The position numbers were made by a program, and so were the translations under genes. This document shows positions 24,312-35,299 of a DNA stretch of 64,000 bases, in pieces. The stretch's first letter is position 1; the number at the start of each line of letters is the position of its first letter. Source of the stretch: Bidens hawaiensis (lineage: Eukaryota > Streptophyta > Magnoliopsida > Asterales > Asteraceae); NCBI GenBank assembly GCA_021521415.1, contig JAIQDT010001100.1, positions 558,001 to 622,000 of the forward strand, given 5' to 3'. A model generated the notes under the pieces. That model was not told the origin of the DNA and ran no database searches. It was given only the letters and a program-made list of their open reading frames with translations.

Positions 24312-24680
24312 ATTCAGAGGTTCATATCTGATTCGCTCTTTGGATCACTCCAAAATAAGATCTGAATGATTCCGTTTGCCTCTTGAGACATCGTTGGATG
24401 AAAAAGAGACCAAATTACCCACGCCCCACCATTACCGTTCCTTCCTTCCTTCTCCATCACCATCACCATCACCATCACCACTACTAATCGCCATCGCCGA
24501 CGTGTTCAATCATCCTCTAATCTCTCCCCTTGTGTTGTTCAATCGCAAGTTCCTCCAACCCCTTTCTGCCCTGTAAGTTGATTTTGCCCTATATCTCTAT
24601 AATTCATAGTGTGCTTACTACTTAATTGATTGGTAAGTTGATGTAGGGCTCTTATCCATTGTGTAATTTCTCCCTTAGAG

Positions 24681-24785
24681 GAAGGCAGCTAAGGATCTTA
24701 ACAAACCTAAGAGACCTGCAAACACATTTACCATCCGCAGAATACATCGATGGAGAGCAGAGCAGAGCAGACATCGGTTACGCGT
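24681..24785 (+). pseudogene. HMGB-like exon fragment captured in a transposon-like region
   Basis: After an intron-like CTTAG boundary (24673-24677) the frame reads KAAKDLNKPKRPANTF, close to the signature that opens the HMG box of plant HMGB proteins (AAKDPNKPKRP). Similarity stops after PA and the frame continues into unrelated text. Upstream (24440-24570) is a CACCAT-repeat, Ser/Pro-rich stretch with a GTAAGT donor-like site, possibly from a 5' leader exon. There is no rest of an HMG box nearby, so this is a fragment, not a gene. Confidence 0.5.
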
Positions 24786-26704
24786 AGGAGGTAATTTTGA
24801 TTTATGTATAATTTGTGTTATTTGCTTAATTTTGTTGAATTGTTACTTAATTTATCATACTATTGTTAGCTTAATCGGGTTAATAGCGAAGTTAGGTCAA
24901 TTGGATTAAGAGCAAAGTATATATATATATATTCCGGAGTAGAGATTGTAATGAAACATGATCATCAAAAATTTTGTGACAACACTTAAAAGTGCTCTGT
25001 CCATGAATGAACCTTTTGAATATTATTTAACTGATTGGGAATAATTACCACCCCTCTCAGTGGCCATTAGGCATAGATATTGAGACATAGAACTTTATTT
25101 ATCGTGCATATTATAATTCTTATTATCCAACTGGTATAAAAGTAGCTTGAACCACAGATGATGGTAAATTCGTTACAACATTGTTCTTGGTATCATGTAG
25201 TTACGTTGTGCGGAAGAAAGACCATTAACATGCTGAAATTTGTTTATTAAATTAATTAACAATAACTATCAGCACCGCAGCACGAGTTGAATATTTATGG
25301 TTCCATCTAATCCGCTTATTCATCCACGAGGTTGTGCACACACATGCATGTTTCTTATATGATACCGTTAGGGAAACATCCATCTATATGTTCATGCGCC
25401 ACATGTAAAACAATATTAAGATCAAATACAAAATTGTAATTCATCTTCATATATGTCATGGCTGCAAATAACTTTAGTTATATCTGCAAATAAAGTATTA
25501 TATATACGATGTGTTACAAATAGATGTTCCCTCAAGATCAATGATCTAGAACTTCCTAGGCTCACATACAGACAACCCAAAAGAAAGTAACTTGTTTTTC
25601 AAGCTTTTGAAAATGAGTTTGAAGCTAATTGATACACTGATGAGACTTTGCAGCCTAAACCTAAATACGAATACAGATTCTTTGTAATTGCATGCCTAAG
25701 TTCTTTCATTAGTAACACTACCTAGTCTTTTTTTTTTCAAACGTAAAATTAGGAGGTTATCTGTCACTGTCGTGTTGGGCATTTTATCCCTCTTCCTGGA
25801 TTTAAAAAAAAATGATTAGTGCAAAAAAAACTACCTTAGCTTTGTTTCATGCTCAGTTGGAATGTATTTTTTTTCCAGTTAATTGATTTGTTATATCATG
25901 TAATCAAGTTATTAACAGGATATTTTTATGCAGGGGAAGCTGGTGAGTTGGCACTAGAACTTAAGCTTTCATTCTTCCAACTTGGAATTTAGTCCCTAAA
26001 TTACATCATCAATTCATTTGAAATTATGAATGTGTGAATTGCAAGTTTGATTGAAGAATGGGGAATGGTGAGAATGAGCGGAGCACCATGTGATGATTTT
26101 TGAATTTAGGTCATTCAACATCATTTGGTATGTATCTTGACAATTAGTGATTACTTTGTTATTTTGGATTTTCAAGATTCTATTTATATAACGTGCAATT
26201 TAACTCAAATTCAGGCAACAATTTGGAGAAAAAAACGACAACATGTTTTTGACCATGGATTGAAGAACAAACCTCACTTTTGGAAAATATAAGCATCAAC
26301 TCAATCATGGAGTGAATAAGCAGATTTAGCTCAAGCCTTGTTTGATGTTTAGGAGTTTGTCTACTTGTGAGTGTATTGTTAAGTTATTTGTGTTAATGTC
26401 TTGATGAACTATTTTTAAGATGTATTTTAATTGGTTATAATGAAAGTTTGCTTTAAGATATATTTTGGATAGTTACAATGAAAGTTTCGTCATTCAGTGC
26501 AGTTATTAAGAGCTCTAACTAAACAGATATATTTCATTAAGTACTAAATAGTTTAAAGGGGTAAAATAGTCAATCTGCACTATCATTCAGAGGTTCAACC
26601 AAACAACAATTACTGATTCAGCACTTACTGGTTTAGAGTCTCTTAACCATTCAGACCTCTTAATGATTCAGTACTTAATGGTTCAGCACTTGTCAAACAG
26701 CTCC

Positions 26705-27453
26705 TAAGACTTACCAAACCATTAACATTTAACAAATCTACAAAACATCTGTCAAAAAATAAAAAATAAAACTACGTATTAACAATCCAAAGACTATTAA
26801 ATTGGCAAAACTAGTCCTTTAAATTTATCAATCTACTAAAAGTTACCAATTCTACTAAGATTTACCATACTACTAACATTTAGCGAAAAACCAACATTAA
26901 TAAATCCAAGTACCAACATTAACCGAATTAACAAACTACCAACATAAACCAAATTTACCAAAGAACATGCATACATCAATCCTTATATAACATTTTAAGT
27001 GGTGGAGTTGTCTGCTCCTCCCGACCGGAGACTTACGACAATGTATCCAAAGAGTGTTACTCCAATTCCCTCAAGTATGCATATGCTGAGCACCCAACAC
27101 CTTTTCTAAAACAATGACATCATCCTGTTGTGAAGAAGCACTTCCTTCGATTGAGAATTGAGTTTGGACTCGATCTCTCTTGATAAATTGTACTATATTT
27201 TACAAAGATGATTTGTTAAATTTATATATATAGAGGTGGATTAAAAAAAATACATTTTTAGGAAGAGCAGTGTAATCTAGGCCATTCGATCTAGAATTTA
27301 GTGGTTGATATTATAGTAGTTTTCAAAATATCAAATAGTTTCTAAAGATCTAGGATACATCTTGGATTTAGGCTACATAGTTTCCTAACTTCAAACTTTT
27401 TGTTCTTAATTCTTACAATTCTTAAGAAATTTTTTTATTCTTATTTGAACCCT

Positions 27454-27504
<51 letters not shown>
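26705..27504. other. AT-rich sequence with CCAACATTAA-type repeats and a TA tract
   Basis: Low-complexity runs of ACCAACATTAA/TTTACCAA (about 26700-26960) and a TA microsatellite (about 27459-27505). No gene. Confidence 0.6.
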
Positions 27505-28216
27505 GTATGTGGTAAGGATCCAAAGAGAACCATTGGTAAATTGAGAACTTTGAGAACCATTTTGGACCACTAAAAAAACCTCTAAAAATTATAAAACAAT
27601 AAAAACAAAAATTTTTAAAAAGTAAAAAAACCAAAATTCTTATATTTCATTCCGGTTTCATTAAAAAAACCGATTTTTTTTATCTTTTTAATTCGTATTA
27701 TACCTATACACATATGTATACTTTCATTTAATCTCTAGTTAAGTAATGTACACATATGTACATTATCATTTACCTTAAATTATACATATGTGTATAGGAA
27801 AAAACATGTGTGTACATATTATACATATATGCATAATAAAAAAAATGATTCTTTTTCTTTTTAATTCGTATTATACTTATACACATATGTATAATTTCAT
27901 TTAATCTCTAGTTACGTAATATACACATATGTATATTATTATTTACATTAAATTATACATATGTGTATAGGAAAAAAACATGTGTATACATATATGTACA
28001 TATTATACATATATGTATAATTTAGCTAAATCGAGAATATTTTTTACGGTTTTTTTTTCAAAACCGGGATGATAAATAAGAACTTTGGTTTTTTTAGTTT
28101 TTTTATTTTTGTGTTTTTTTAGTTTTATGATTTTTTTATTTTTGGGTTTTTTTGTGGTCTAAAATGGTTCTCACAGTTCTCAATTCCCAAAAAGTTTTCA
28201 CATGATCCTGATCCTA
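27505..28216. mobile_element. Foldback-type MITE with long inverted ends
   Basis: The left arm (about 27511-27585: GAGAACTTTGAGAACCATTT) and the reverse complement of the right arm (about 28150-28216: GAGAACTGTGAGAACCATTT) match over about 60 bases and sit in TA repeats. The interior is two tandem copies of a unit of about 180 bp (about 27665-27840 and 27845-28022), full of ACACATATGTAT palindromes. No coding capacity. Exact ends are blurred by the flanking TA runs. Confidence 0.7.
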
Positions 28217-29768
28217 TATATATATATATATAGGATTAGGTTCATTTTAGAATTGTTTCTTATTGCAAGAAGTGCGAGAAATGAATCTAACCAATCATAT
28301 TTTTTCTTTTCTTTTATCATTTATTTAAGAGATTTTTACATATTTCCCCTTCCTAAACCTTTGAAATTACATATTTCCCCAAAATACAAGTTTTTAATGC
28401 AAAATGTACAATGCTCTTTAAGCATGGTTTGGGGAAATATGTAATTTCAAAATTTAGGAAGGGAAAATATGTAAATGCCATTTTATTTAATGACAATGAT
28501 GTTATAGTAAAAATTGAATTTTTTATATTTGGTAGGTCATAATGTATGGAGAAGTTACAATTAATTTGTTTTTCTTTTTAAAATATAGTCAAATCAACCT
28601 ATATTAAATTCTTGTTTTTTTTTTATTTTATCAAATTCAATTTTGTTGATTTATCAATATTATTTTCTCTATTCTCCTAATTTGAATTTCATACATTTAT
28701 CCAGATAATAGTTTTTAAATTTAATAGTGCCGATAAATTTACACAGTACATAAATGAACATTCAAATAAATAAAATTGCCTATGTACAATTCGAAATATC
28801 ACCTACATAGTACATATACGAACCTACACAATACATAAATGAACATACACAGGATAAAAATTATAAATACACCATTGGCAATACCACCTACACAGTACAT
28901 ATGTGAACCTACACAATACATAAATGAACTTACACACGATAAAAATTGCACATACACTATTCGAAATAGCAGATACACAGTACATATACGAACCTACACG
29001 TTACATAAGTGAACCTACAAACAATAAAAATTAAACATACACAATTCAAAATACCATATACACAGTACATATACAAATCTATACGGTACAAAATAAACTT
29101 TTTTTATTACACTAAACTATATATAATAAATAGCAGATAATGATAATAACCTATAATAAAATTTTCACATACGTATTCGTGATACCACCTAAATAGTACA
29201 TGTATAAGCCCTACACAATACAAAGTAAATTATTTTCTTTTTATTTTTCACATTAAACTACATATAATAAATAACAAATCATGTTATCAGCCTAGAATTG
29301 TAAAATTTTCACACGCGCATTCGTGATTCCACCTGCACAATACACGAATATGAATGTGTATGTAATACATAAATTTGTGTAGGCAATATATAATATTTAA
29401 CGCATTTGAAGAAATATGACTGAAGATATTATATTATTTGATTAGAATTATATTTGTTTAACATTAGTTTGATTAATAACATCAATTAAAAAAAATAAGA
29501 ATTAAAAACATTATATGTAACTTTCAATTAGTTGGTAATAATATCAAATAAATGCTATTAATTACCTAAGTTTCACTTTGAAAAGTCTACAAAACAAATT
29601 CCAAACTACCCCTCTTCATTAAATATTGGTAGATTAATATATTTAAAACTACAGGTTTGCCATAATTTTTCTAATCTGTTAATTACATAAAATCAATGGT
29701 CAAGATTGATTTCTCGTACTTCTCGTTGTAACTTGACTTATCGCATGAACCATCCCCTATATATATCT
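28217..29768. mobile_element. Second foldback-type MITE (GAAGTRCGAGAAAT ends)
   Basis: The left end after a TA run contains AAGAAGTGCGAGAAATGAAT; the right end (29700-29768), complemented, contains ACGAGAAGTACGAGAAATCA. Both ends abut TATATATAGG. The interior holds about four tandem units of about 100 bp (28738-29090) built on CCTACACAGTACATA and ACATAAATGAAC. A related end recurs at 45600-45665 and again at about 45692-45770. Confidence 0.65.
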
Positions 29769-29902
29769 ACCAATATTAAAAAATAAAAATAATGAGAATA
29801 TGCCATAACCACATTAAATCCTATTCTCTCATATTTTCTAACTATGTTAGATTCCGTGTTACACACGAACGGAAAATCTAGCATTATTATTAAAGTTATC
29901 AT

Positions 29903-30173
29903 TGTAACAGCCCAGCTACCGCCGCACCATAATATTGTCCGCTTTGGCCGGGACGTACCACCATTGCCTCACGAATTTGCTTTTGGTTGCCCAGGTGGAG
30001 ACTTCCCAAGAGGTCACCCATCCTGCTACAACTCCCACCTGAGCACGCTTAATTGTGGAGTTCTCCTCTCATCCACTACCATTAAGCGCCCAAAACGCGT
30101 TATAATGAGGAAGGTATCCACCTCCTTATAAAGAAGGCTTAGTTCTCCTTCCCAACCGATGTGGGATGTCACA
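29903..30173 (-). repeat. Cassandra-type TRIM LTR carrying a 5S rRNA-like domain
   Basis: A 271-bp LTR. On the minus strand it starts TGTGACATCCCACATCGG and ends GGGCTGTTACA. It contains a stretch matching 5S rRNA, and to its right a C-rich run that, on the minus strand, is a polypurine tract (GGGGGGTGGAT). This is the arrangement of Cassandra elements, short retrotransposons whose LTRs carry a Pol III 5S promoter. It would be the 3' LTR. The rest of the element and a second LTR are not found; sequence after about 30215 looks like another LTR family. Confidence 0.75.
29997..30078 (-). ncRNA. 5S rRNA-like segment within the Cassandra LTR
   Basis: Minus-strand text GAACTCCACAATTAAGCGTG, then GGATGGGTGACCTCTTGGGA, corresponds to the internal promoter half of plant 5S rRNA: A box AATTAAGCGTGCTC at about 30037-30052 and C box at about 30005-30023. 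The 5' half of 5S is absent or diverged, so it is not a ribosomal gene. Confidence 0.7.
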
Positions 30174-30546
30174 ATCCACCCCCCCCCCCTTAGGGGTCCT
30201 GCGTCCTCGCGGATAACAGCGTAATAATAAGTGTCAAGATTCCCAAAACCTGAGAGTTGTGCCTAAAACCAAATCTAAATGTATTTAAATAAAATTGAAA
30301 AGAACAATGTTCTTCAATGAAACTTTCCGACTAGATATGCCTTCAACCGTCTAGTAGTCTCGAGCACGTCCAAGCGGTAAGCATCCTCCTCCCAACCTGA
30401 AACTCACAATAACATACACATAAAGTTAGCTTGAGCTGAGTGAGTTTAAGTTTTAATAATTGACATTTAAATAAATCATTCCAAGAGTTTTAAAAATAAA
30501 ATGGGATACAATAGTTAGGCCATCATCAACAATAGGTAGTCATACT

Positions 30547-30577
<31 letters not shown>

Positions 30578-30678
30578 ATCCATATACTTATATCCCTATA
30601 GATAACATCCAAGTATTAACATCAGGGTCGAGCACACGTACAACCCAAACACGTATCATCCCATCCGATGGTGATCAT
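30174..30678. other. LTR-like fragment with TA microsatellite
   Basis: Begins with the C-rich run next to the Cassandra LTR, then changes to text like plant chromovirus LTRs (AGTTAGC...GAGCTGAGTGAGTTT, 30424-30452; compare 46648-46669). TA repeats lie at about 30547-30575. No gene. It ends at the Copia LTR at 30679. Confidence 0.5.
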
Positions 30679-31174
30679 TGTTGATACACGTTTTGTACGT
30701 CTCAGTCTTTATCAGGGCATTAATGTAATTAATCTAAAGTATAGGGGTCTTAATGTAAATATGGCTAAATGGGCCATTCGCTCTAATGTAATGTTACATT
30801 CGTTACCCCGTAACGAATGTAACACATTCGTCTAATCTGTAAGCTCATTCGTTAACCCAGATTAACGAATGAGGGCTACTCGTTATATGTTAAATGTATT
30901 AACGGATGAAGAGTTCATTCGTGTGGTTAATGTAACGAATGGCACATTCCTTAACTGTTATGTTAACGAATGTGGTCACCCCCTATATATGCTGTAAATT
31001 ATTCATTAATGTAAGCCTTTTCAAGCTTGTTTATCAATTCTCTCTTGTTACTCTGCCAGTTCATTCTCTCACATCATTCGCATCAATCCTAACGTATATC
31101 GACCTTAATCGTATACCTAACCATCATGTATCGTCGTAATCATAAGATCTAGATCCTAACCCCAAGCTCTTTCA
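30679..31174 (+). repeat. 5' LTR of Copia 2 (496 bp)
   Basis: Contains about six ATTCGTT/AACGAAT motifs, a TATATATGC box near 30983, and ends in CAAGCTCTTTCA. I count about 27 differences plus small indels relative to the 3' LTR, roughly 5-6%. Confidence 0.93.
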
Positions 31175-31176
31175 AG

Positions 31177-31189
31177 TGGTATCAAAGTC
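31177..31189 (+). other. Primer-binding site of Copia 2
   Basis: TGGTATCAAAGTC two bases after the LTR; it matches the initiator-Met primer site TGGTATCAGAGCC at 11 of 13 positions. Confidence 0.8.
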
Positions 31190-31439
31190 TTGGATCTGAT
31201 CTTCGATACATAATCAAGTTAAAACAATAATCAATTGATCAATTTCGAACATGAATTGATTGATTTTGTGATTTAATTGAAGTTCAAAATCAGAGACTGG
31301 TTATTCGTTAAATTGAACTTGATTGAAGAATGTTTGTGACTTCGGACATGGCTAGATAGGTTCGGATTTGGTGTTGGATTGTTTTGGTATAAGTTTTAAG
31401 TAGTTTTAGTAAGATTCGGACGAGTTTGAAGTTGAAATT

Positions 31440-31990
31440 GGAAGTTTGAATCGTTGAAGACTGATTCGTTAAGATGAAGTCTTATTCGTTAGGATGAAGA
31501 CTGATTCGTTACACTCATTCGTCATGCTATCTTATTCGTTCAACCTTATTCGTTCAACTTTCATTCGTTAAAGCCTGATTCGTTAAGCCATATTAGTTAA
31601 TTCCCTTCATTCGTTATGTTGATCTTCATTCGTTAAGCCTGTTAACGAATGAGCTTATACGTTAAAACCTCCTATTCGTGTGAACAATGTACGAATGAAC
31701 ATTCGTTGAGAAGTCCTATTCGTTAACTTTCATTCGTTAAAGCCTGATTCGTTAAGCCATATTCGTTAACTTTCATTCGAATATCTTAGACATTCGCTAA
31801 AGTAATCAACTTTTAACGAATATACCATTCGTTAAAGTATCTCAGTTTTAACGAATATTCCATTCGTTAAAACCTATTCGTTATTAGCTCATTTGTTAAT
31901 CCGTTAACGAATGTGAAGAGATTCACTAAAACCCATTCGTTACTTGTTCATTCGTTACTGGTTCATTCGTTACTGACTCATTCGTGTGAA
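31440..31990 (+). repeat. Copia 2 leader: dense ATTCGTT/AACGAAT array
   Basis: About 24 copies of ATTCGTT or its complement in 550 bp, irregularly spaced (often 15-25 bp) and mostly in the forward direction, with some full TTAACGAAT forms. It lies in the untranslated leader just before gag (32032). Confidence 0.9.
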
Positions 31991-32031
31991 CAGTAAACTT
32001 TGTTAAATCCCTGAAGTTTATCAGTTGGTTT

Positions 32032-35000
32032 ATGATGGCTGCTCAGAATTCATCTTATTATGCGTTAGCATCACAGAACGTCTTATTGCAAAAAATCCTG
32101 ACGATGGATAACGAGATAGGCAGTCATAATAAATGTCCCAAGCTGTTGAAACTATCGGACTTTGCCCGTTGGGAACCAAGATTCCGTGCACATCTGGGAT
32201 CTGTGCATTCTAGCAGTGTTCGTTTTCTTGATGATGTTTATGCTGCATCACTGATCGGTAATGACAACACGAGTTGGACTCCGAAACCGTTTAAAGAGTA
32301 TGAGACACATGAGTTGAAGGACTTTGAAAGTGAGATGAAAGCTTATTCTACACTCACTATGGCTTTACCGGAACATATTTTTCATCAATATAGTACGATC
32401 AAAGTCTGTGCTTCACTGTTTACTACCTTGAAAACCAGAAGTTTGGGCAATACTCTCGAAAGCAAGAAGAATTTAGTGAAATTCCAATTCAGAAACTTTA
32501 TTCTGATGAAAAATGAAACTGTAGAAGAAATGATCAACCGTTTCAGCCACTTGATTGTTGAAATGTCTTCTGTTGATCTTGAGCCTACAGAACAGGACAA
32601 GATTGATACTTTGAAGAATGCTTTACCTACAGACTATTTGACGTTCCTGTTTGTGCTTAAAGAGAACGGATTCTTTCAAAAACCTGAACTGACTGCTGTA
32701 CAATTCATTAATAAGATCGAAGAAAGGGAATTTGATCTTAAATGTCAATCTACTTTGAAAGAAAATCAACATCAGCAGTCGTCAACTCAAAACACGTTAC
32801 TTTATGGTGGTGCATTACCAGCAAATAATGCGACAAGCTCAGTGCCTATTAATGCATTCTTTGCTCAATCCCAAGAGGATCCTAACGTAAACAATCCTCA
32901 TAATGTATGTTTCATGGCGAGTGGTGCAACTGGCAACTCAAATGCTCATGCATCAAGCTTACCCAAGGTTAATCTACAAGAAGCTGAACAACAGTTCGCT
33001 TTTGTATGTGCGTTCATGCTTCATATGAACAACTGGTGGGAAGTAAGATTGCTACGAGCGATCTCACAGATGAGGACTACGATCAAATCGACCCAGATGA
33101 TCTTGAGCTTATGGATTTGAAGTGGAACATGGCCATGATTGTTCAAAAGGTTAAAAGATTCATGCAACGAACGGGAAAAGATCTTCCCACGTTGAACAAA
33201 AGGGTTGGGTTTGATAAGTTAAAAGTCAAGTGTTATAATTGTAGTGAATTTGGCCATTTTGCCAAAGAATGTAACAAGCCGAAGAAAGATTATTCTGGCT
33301 CACGCAATTCTGACTATGCTTCTACAAAATCTTCATCTGGATGAGATAAAAGTAACACTGCTGGCTCTGGTGATCAAGACAAATCTCCCGTTACTCAAGC
33401 TTTATTAGTAAATGATGGAATTGATTGGTCTCAGCGCTTATTGGGAAACCAGGCAAACGTTGCTATCGTTGAGCCTGTGGAGAATTTTGAGGATGCCAGT
33501 AGCGATAATGTTGAAGAGTAGTGATTCATCTGACTCGGAAACTGATAGTGATCAATCTCTGTTATCTCAACCAGAATCAACTCCTGAGAAAACTGAATCT
33601 TATGCTTGCATGGCTAAGATTGATGAGGTATGTCCTACACCTCAAATTAATGTAAATGATCATGCATCAATAATGGTGGATTGTTCTGAGTGTGCTGTGT
33701 TAAAAGCCAAACTTGAAACAGCATTAACTCAAAACAATACATTTACTAATGATTACTTTACTATCAAGGAATGCTATAAGCAAAAGACAAAATTGCTTGA
33801 GCAAGCGAATCTGAAAATTCAGAAATTATCAGATAGTAATCATGATCTTAAAGCTAAGGTCCATTGTAAAATTATTAAAGTGGATCAACATTTAAAGGAG
33901 ATTCTTCATCTTCGAACTTGCATTTCCAATCTCGAACAAGAAAAAATGGAATTAAATCATAAACTTAGTAAATTCAGAGATTCTTCTTTCTTGTTGAATG
34001 AAATAATCGAGGTTAATCATTCACATAAAAAGAACGGAAAAGCAGGTTTGGGATATGTTGAAATTCCTCCTCCATTTAATCAGGATTACAATAGCATTCC
34101 TAAGACAGAAAATTCTTTAAATATGTCTACTGATAAACCTGAAAATGTTGATTCATTTGAACCGACTAGTGAACCAGTTAATATTGAAAGTAAAAAGGTG
34201 TTTACCAAAAATGAAATGGACGGTTCAATTGAGGAGCTGACTGAAACAGATGTGATTGTTAAAAATAAGGACATTCCAATTGACAATCACATTCTGTGTG
34301 AACCAGAAGATTTTGAAAAAGCTGTTTATGGTGCAAAATCCTCAAGTGTTTCTTCAAACAATCACGTGTTCCTAAGGATATTCCTAAAGTAATTCCAAAG
34401 GAACATGTTAATGTAACTTCCACAGACAAGCTTTCAGTGTCTGATGAAGAATTAATGCGATTCATTAATCCTCCACTGAAAACTTCAACTGGAAAAGTAT
34501 TTAAATTAAAAGGTCTCTCAAAAGTGTTTTCAGACAAAGAAGTTCCATTGAATCTTCTTAAACCAGAATTGATTGAAAGTGTATTTCAAGATGAAACTAC
34601 TGAAATGACTGAACTTGAAAAGAAATTCTTTCAATCAAAAACTAGTAATGTTCAAAAACAAAAAACAAATGTTTTCAAACCTATAAAATTCATAAAATCG
34701 TCAGGTTTGGAAAATTCATCGAATTTGACAAATCTTGAATTTTACAAAACAAAGAAGGGTTTAATACATGAGTCATCAAAGAAGGACACTTATGGAATAC
34801 CTAAATCTGTTGATCTTAAAACTTTGATATCACAAACAACCGGTACATCATCACAACAAAATTTAAATGACTCTCGACTGTGTTTCAAGTGTGGTGAACC
34901 GGGTCATGTTTCAAGACGATGCAAAGCAAAGATCAACGATATTAAAGATTATTCAACTTGCAAGATTAAATCTTTTTCAAACACAAAGGAAAATCAAGTT

Positions 35001-35270
35001 GATGATTCTATGATAATGTATTCAAACATCAATCCGAGGAAAGTAATTTGGGTTGATACACTTAATGTATTGAACACATGTGTTGATCGTGCTCAACCCA
35101 TCTGTTCAAACATAGATTCGGGAAGAATCCGTGATGGTTATCTTAAGAAGAAAACTAAGAAAACTGCCACTTATTCTCAAGTACCGAATACGAGTGTTAA
35201 AGTATTAAGTTCTCCAAAAGTTTCAACGGGAGAGCCCAAGACTGAGGCTTGGGCTGCCTTTTTGGATTAA
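32032..35270 (+). pseudogene. gag: Copia 2 Gag, long, with two zinc knuckles (frameshifted)
   Basis: The ATG at 32032 opens a 362-residue frame with a Copia gag (UBN2-like) domain (FARWEPRFRAHL, about residue 42 onward). The frame is lost near 33010-33118 and picked up at 33006-33344, which carries [14 protein letters not shown]; a TGA follows. Further gag-like coiled-coil, polar sequence continues at 33412-34392 and 34437-35270, the latter with a second knuckle, CFKCGEPGHVSRRC. At least three frame changes exist, so no full Gag can be made. The length (about 3.2 kb) is large for Copia and fits Sireviruses. Confidence 0.85.
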
Positions 35271-35299
35271 TCATTTTACTTGTTTGTGTAGGGTACATC

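Larger units (their letters stand above)
23299..26704. mobile_element. Possible old hAT-like composite with imperfect inverted ends
   Basis: The left end reads AGGGGTTGTTTGTTTGG with CTGAATG-type subterminal repeats. The right end, on the other strand, reads AGGAGCTGTTTGACAAG with CTGAATGGTT-type repeats. These ends resemble common plant hAT MITE termini. The flanking 8 bases match only partly, so this is tentative. Inside are a GC-rich inverted-repeat element and an HMGB-like exon. Confidence 0.45.

Noticed and set aside
24376..24576. Plus-strand ORF with SPSPSPSP
   Set aside because: Comes from a CACCAT microsatellite; no domain. Kept only as possible leader of the HMGB-like fragment.
29997..30078. 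A genuine 5S rRNA gene
   Set aside because: The 5' half is missing and the segment lies inside an LTR with Cassandra-like ends.
29898..30678. A complete element 29903-30673 flanked by ATCAT on both sides
   Set aside because: ATCAT does occur at 29898-29902 and 30674-30678, but the right end (GATGGTG) lacks a CA terminus and no inverted ends match; chance is more likely.
31440..31990. CRISPR-like repeat array
   Set aside because: Units are only 7-9 bp, spacing is irregular and orientation mixed; this is a retrotransposon leader in plant DNA.
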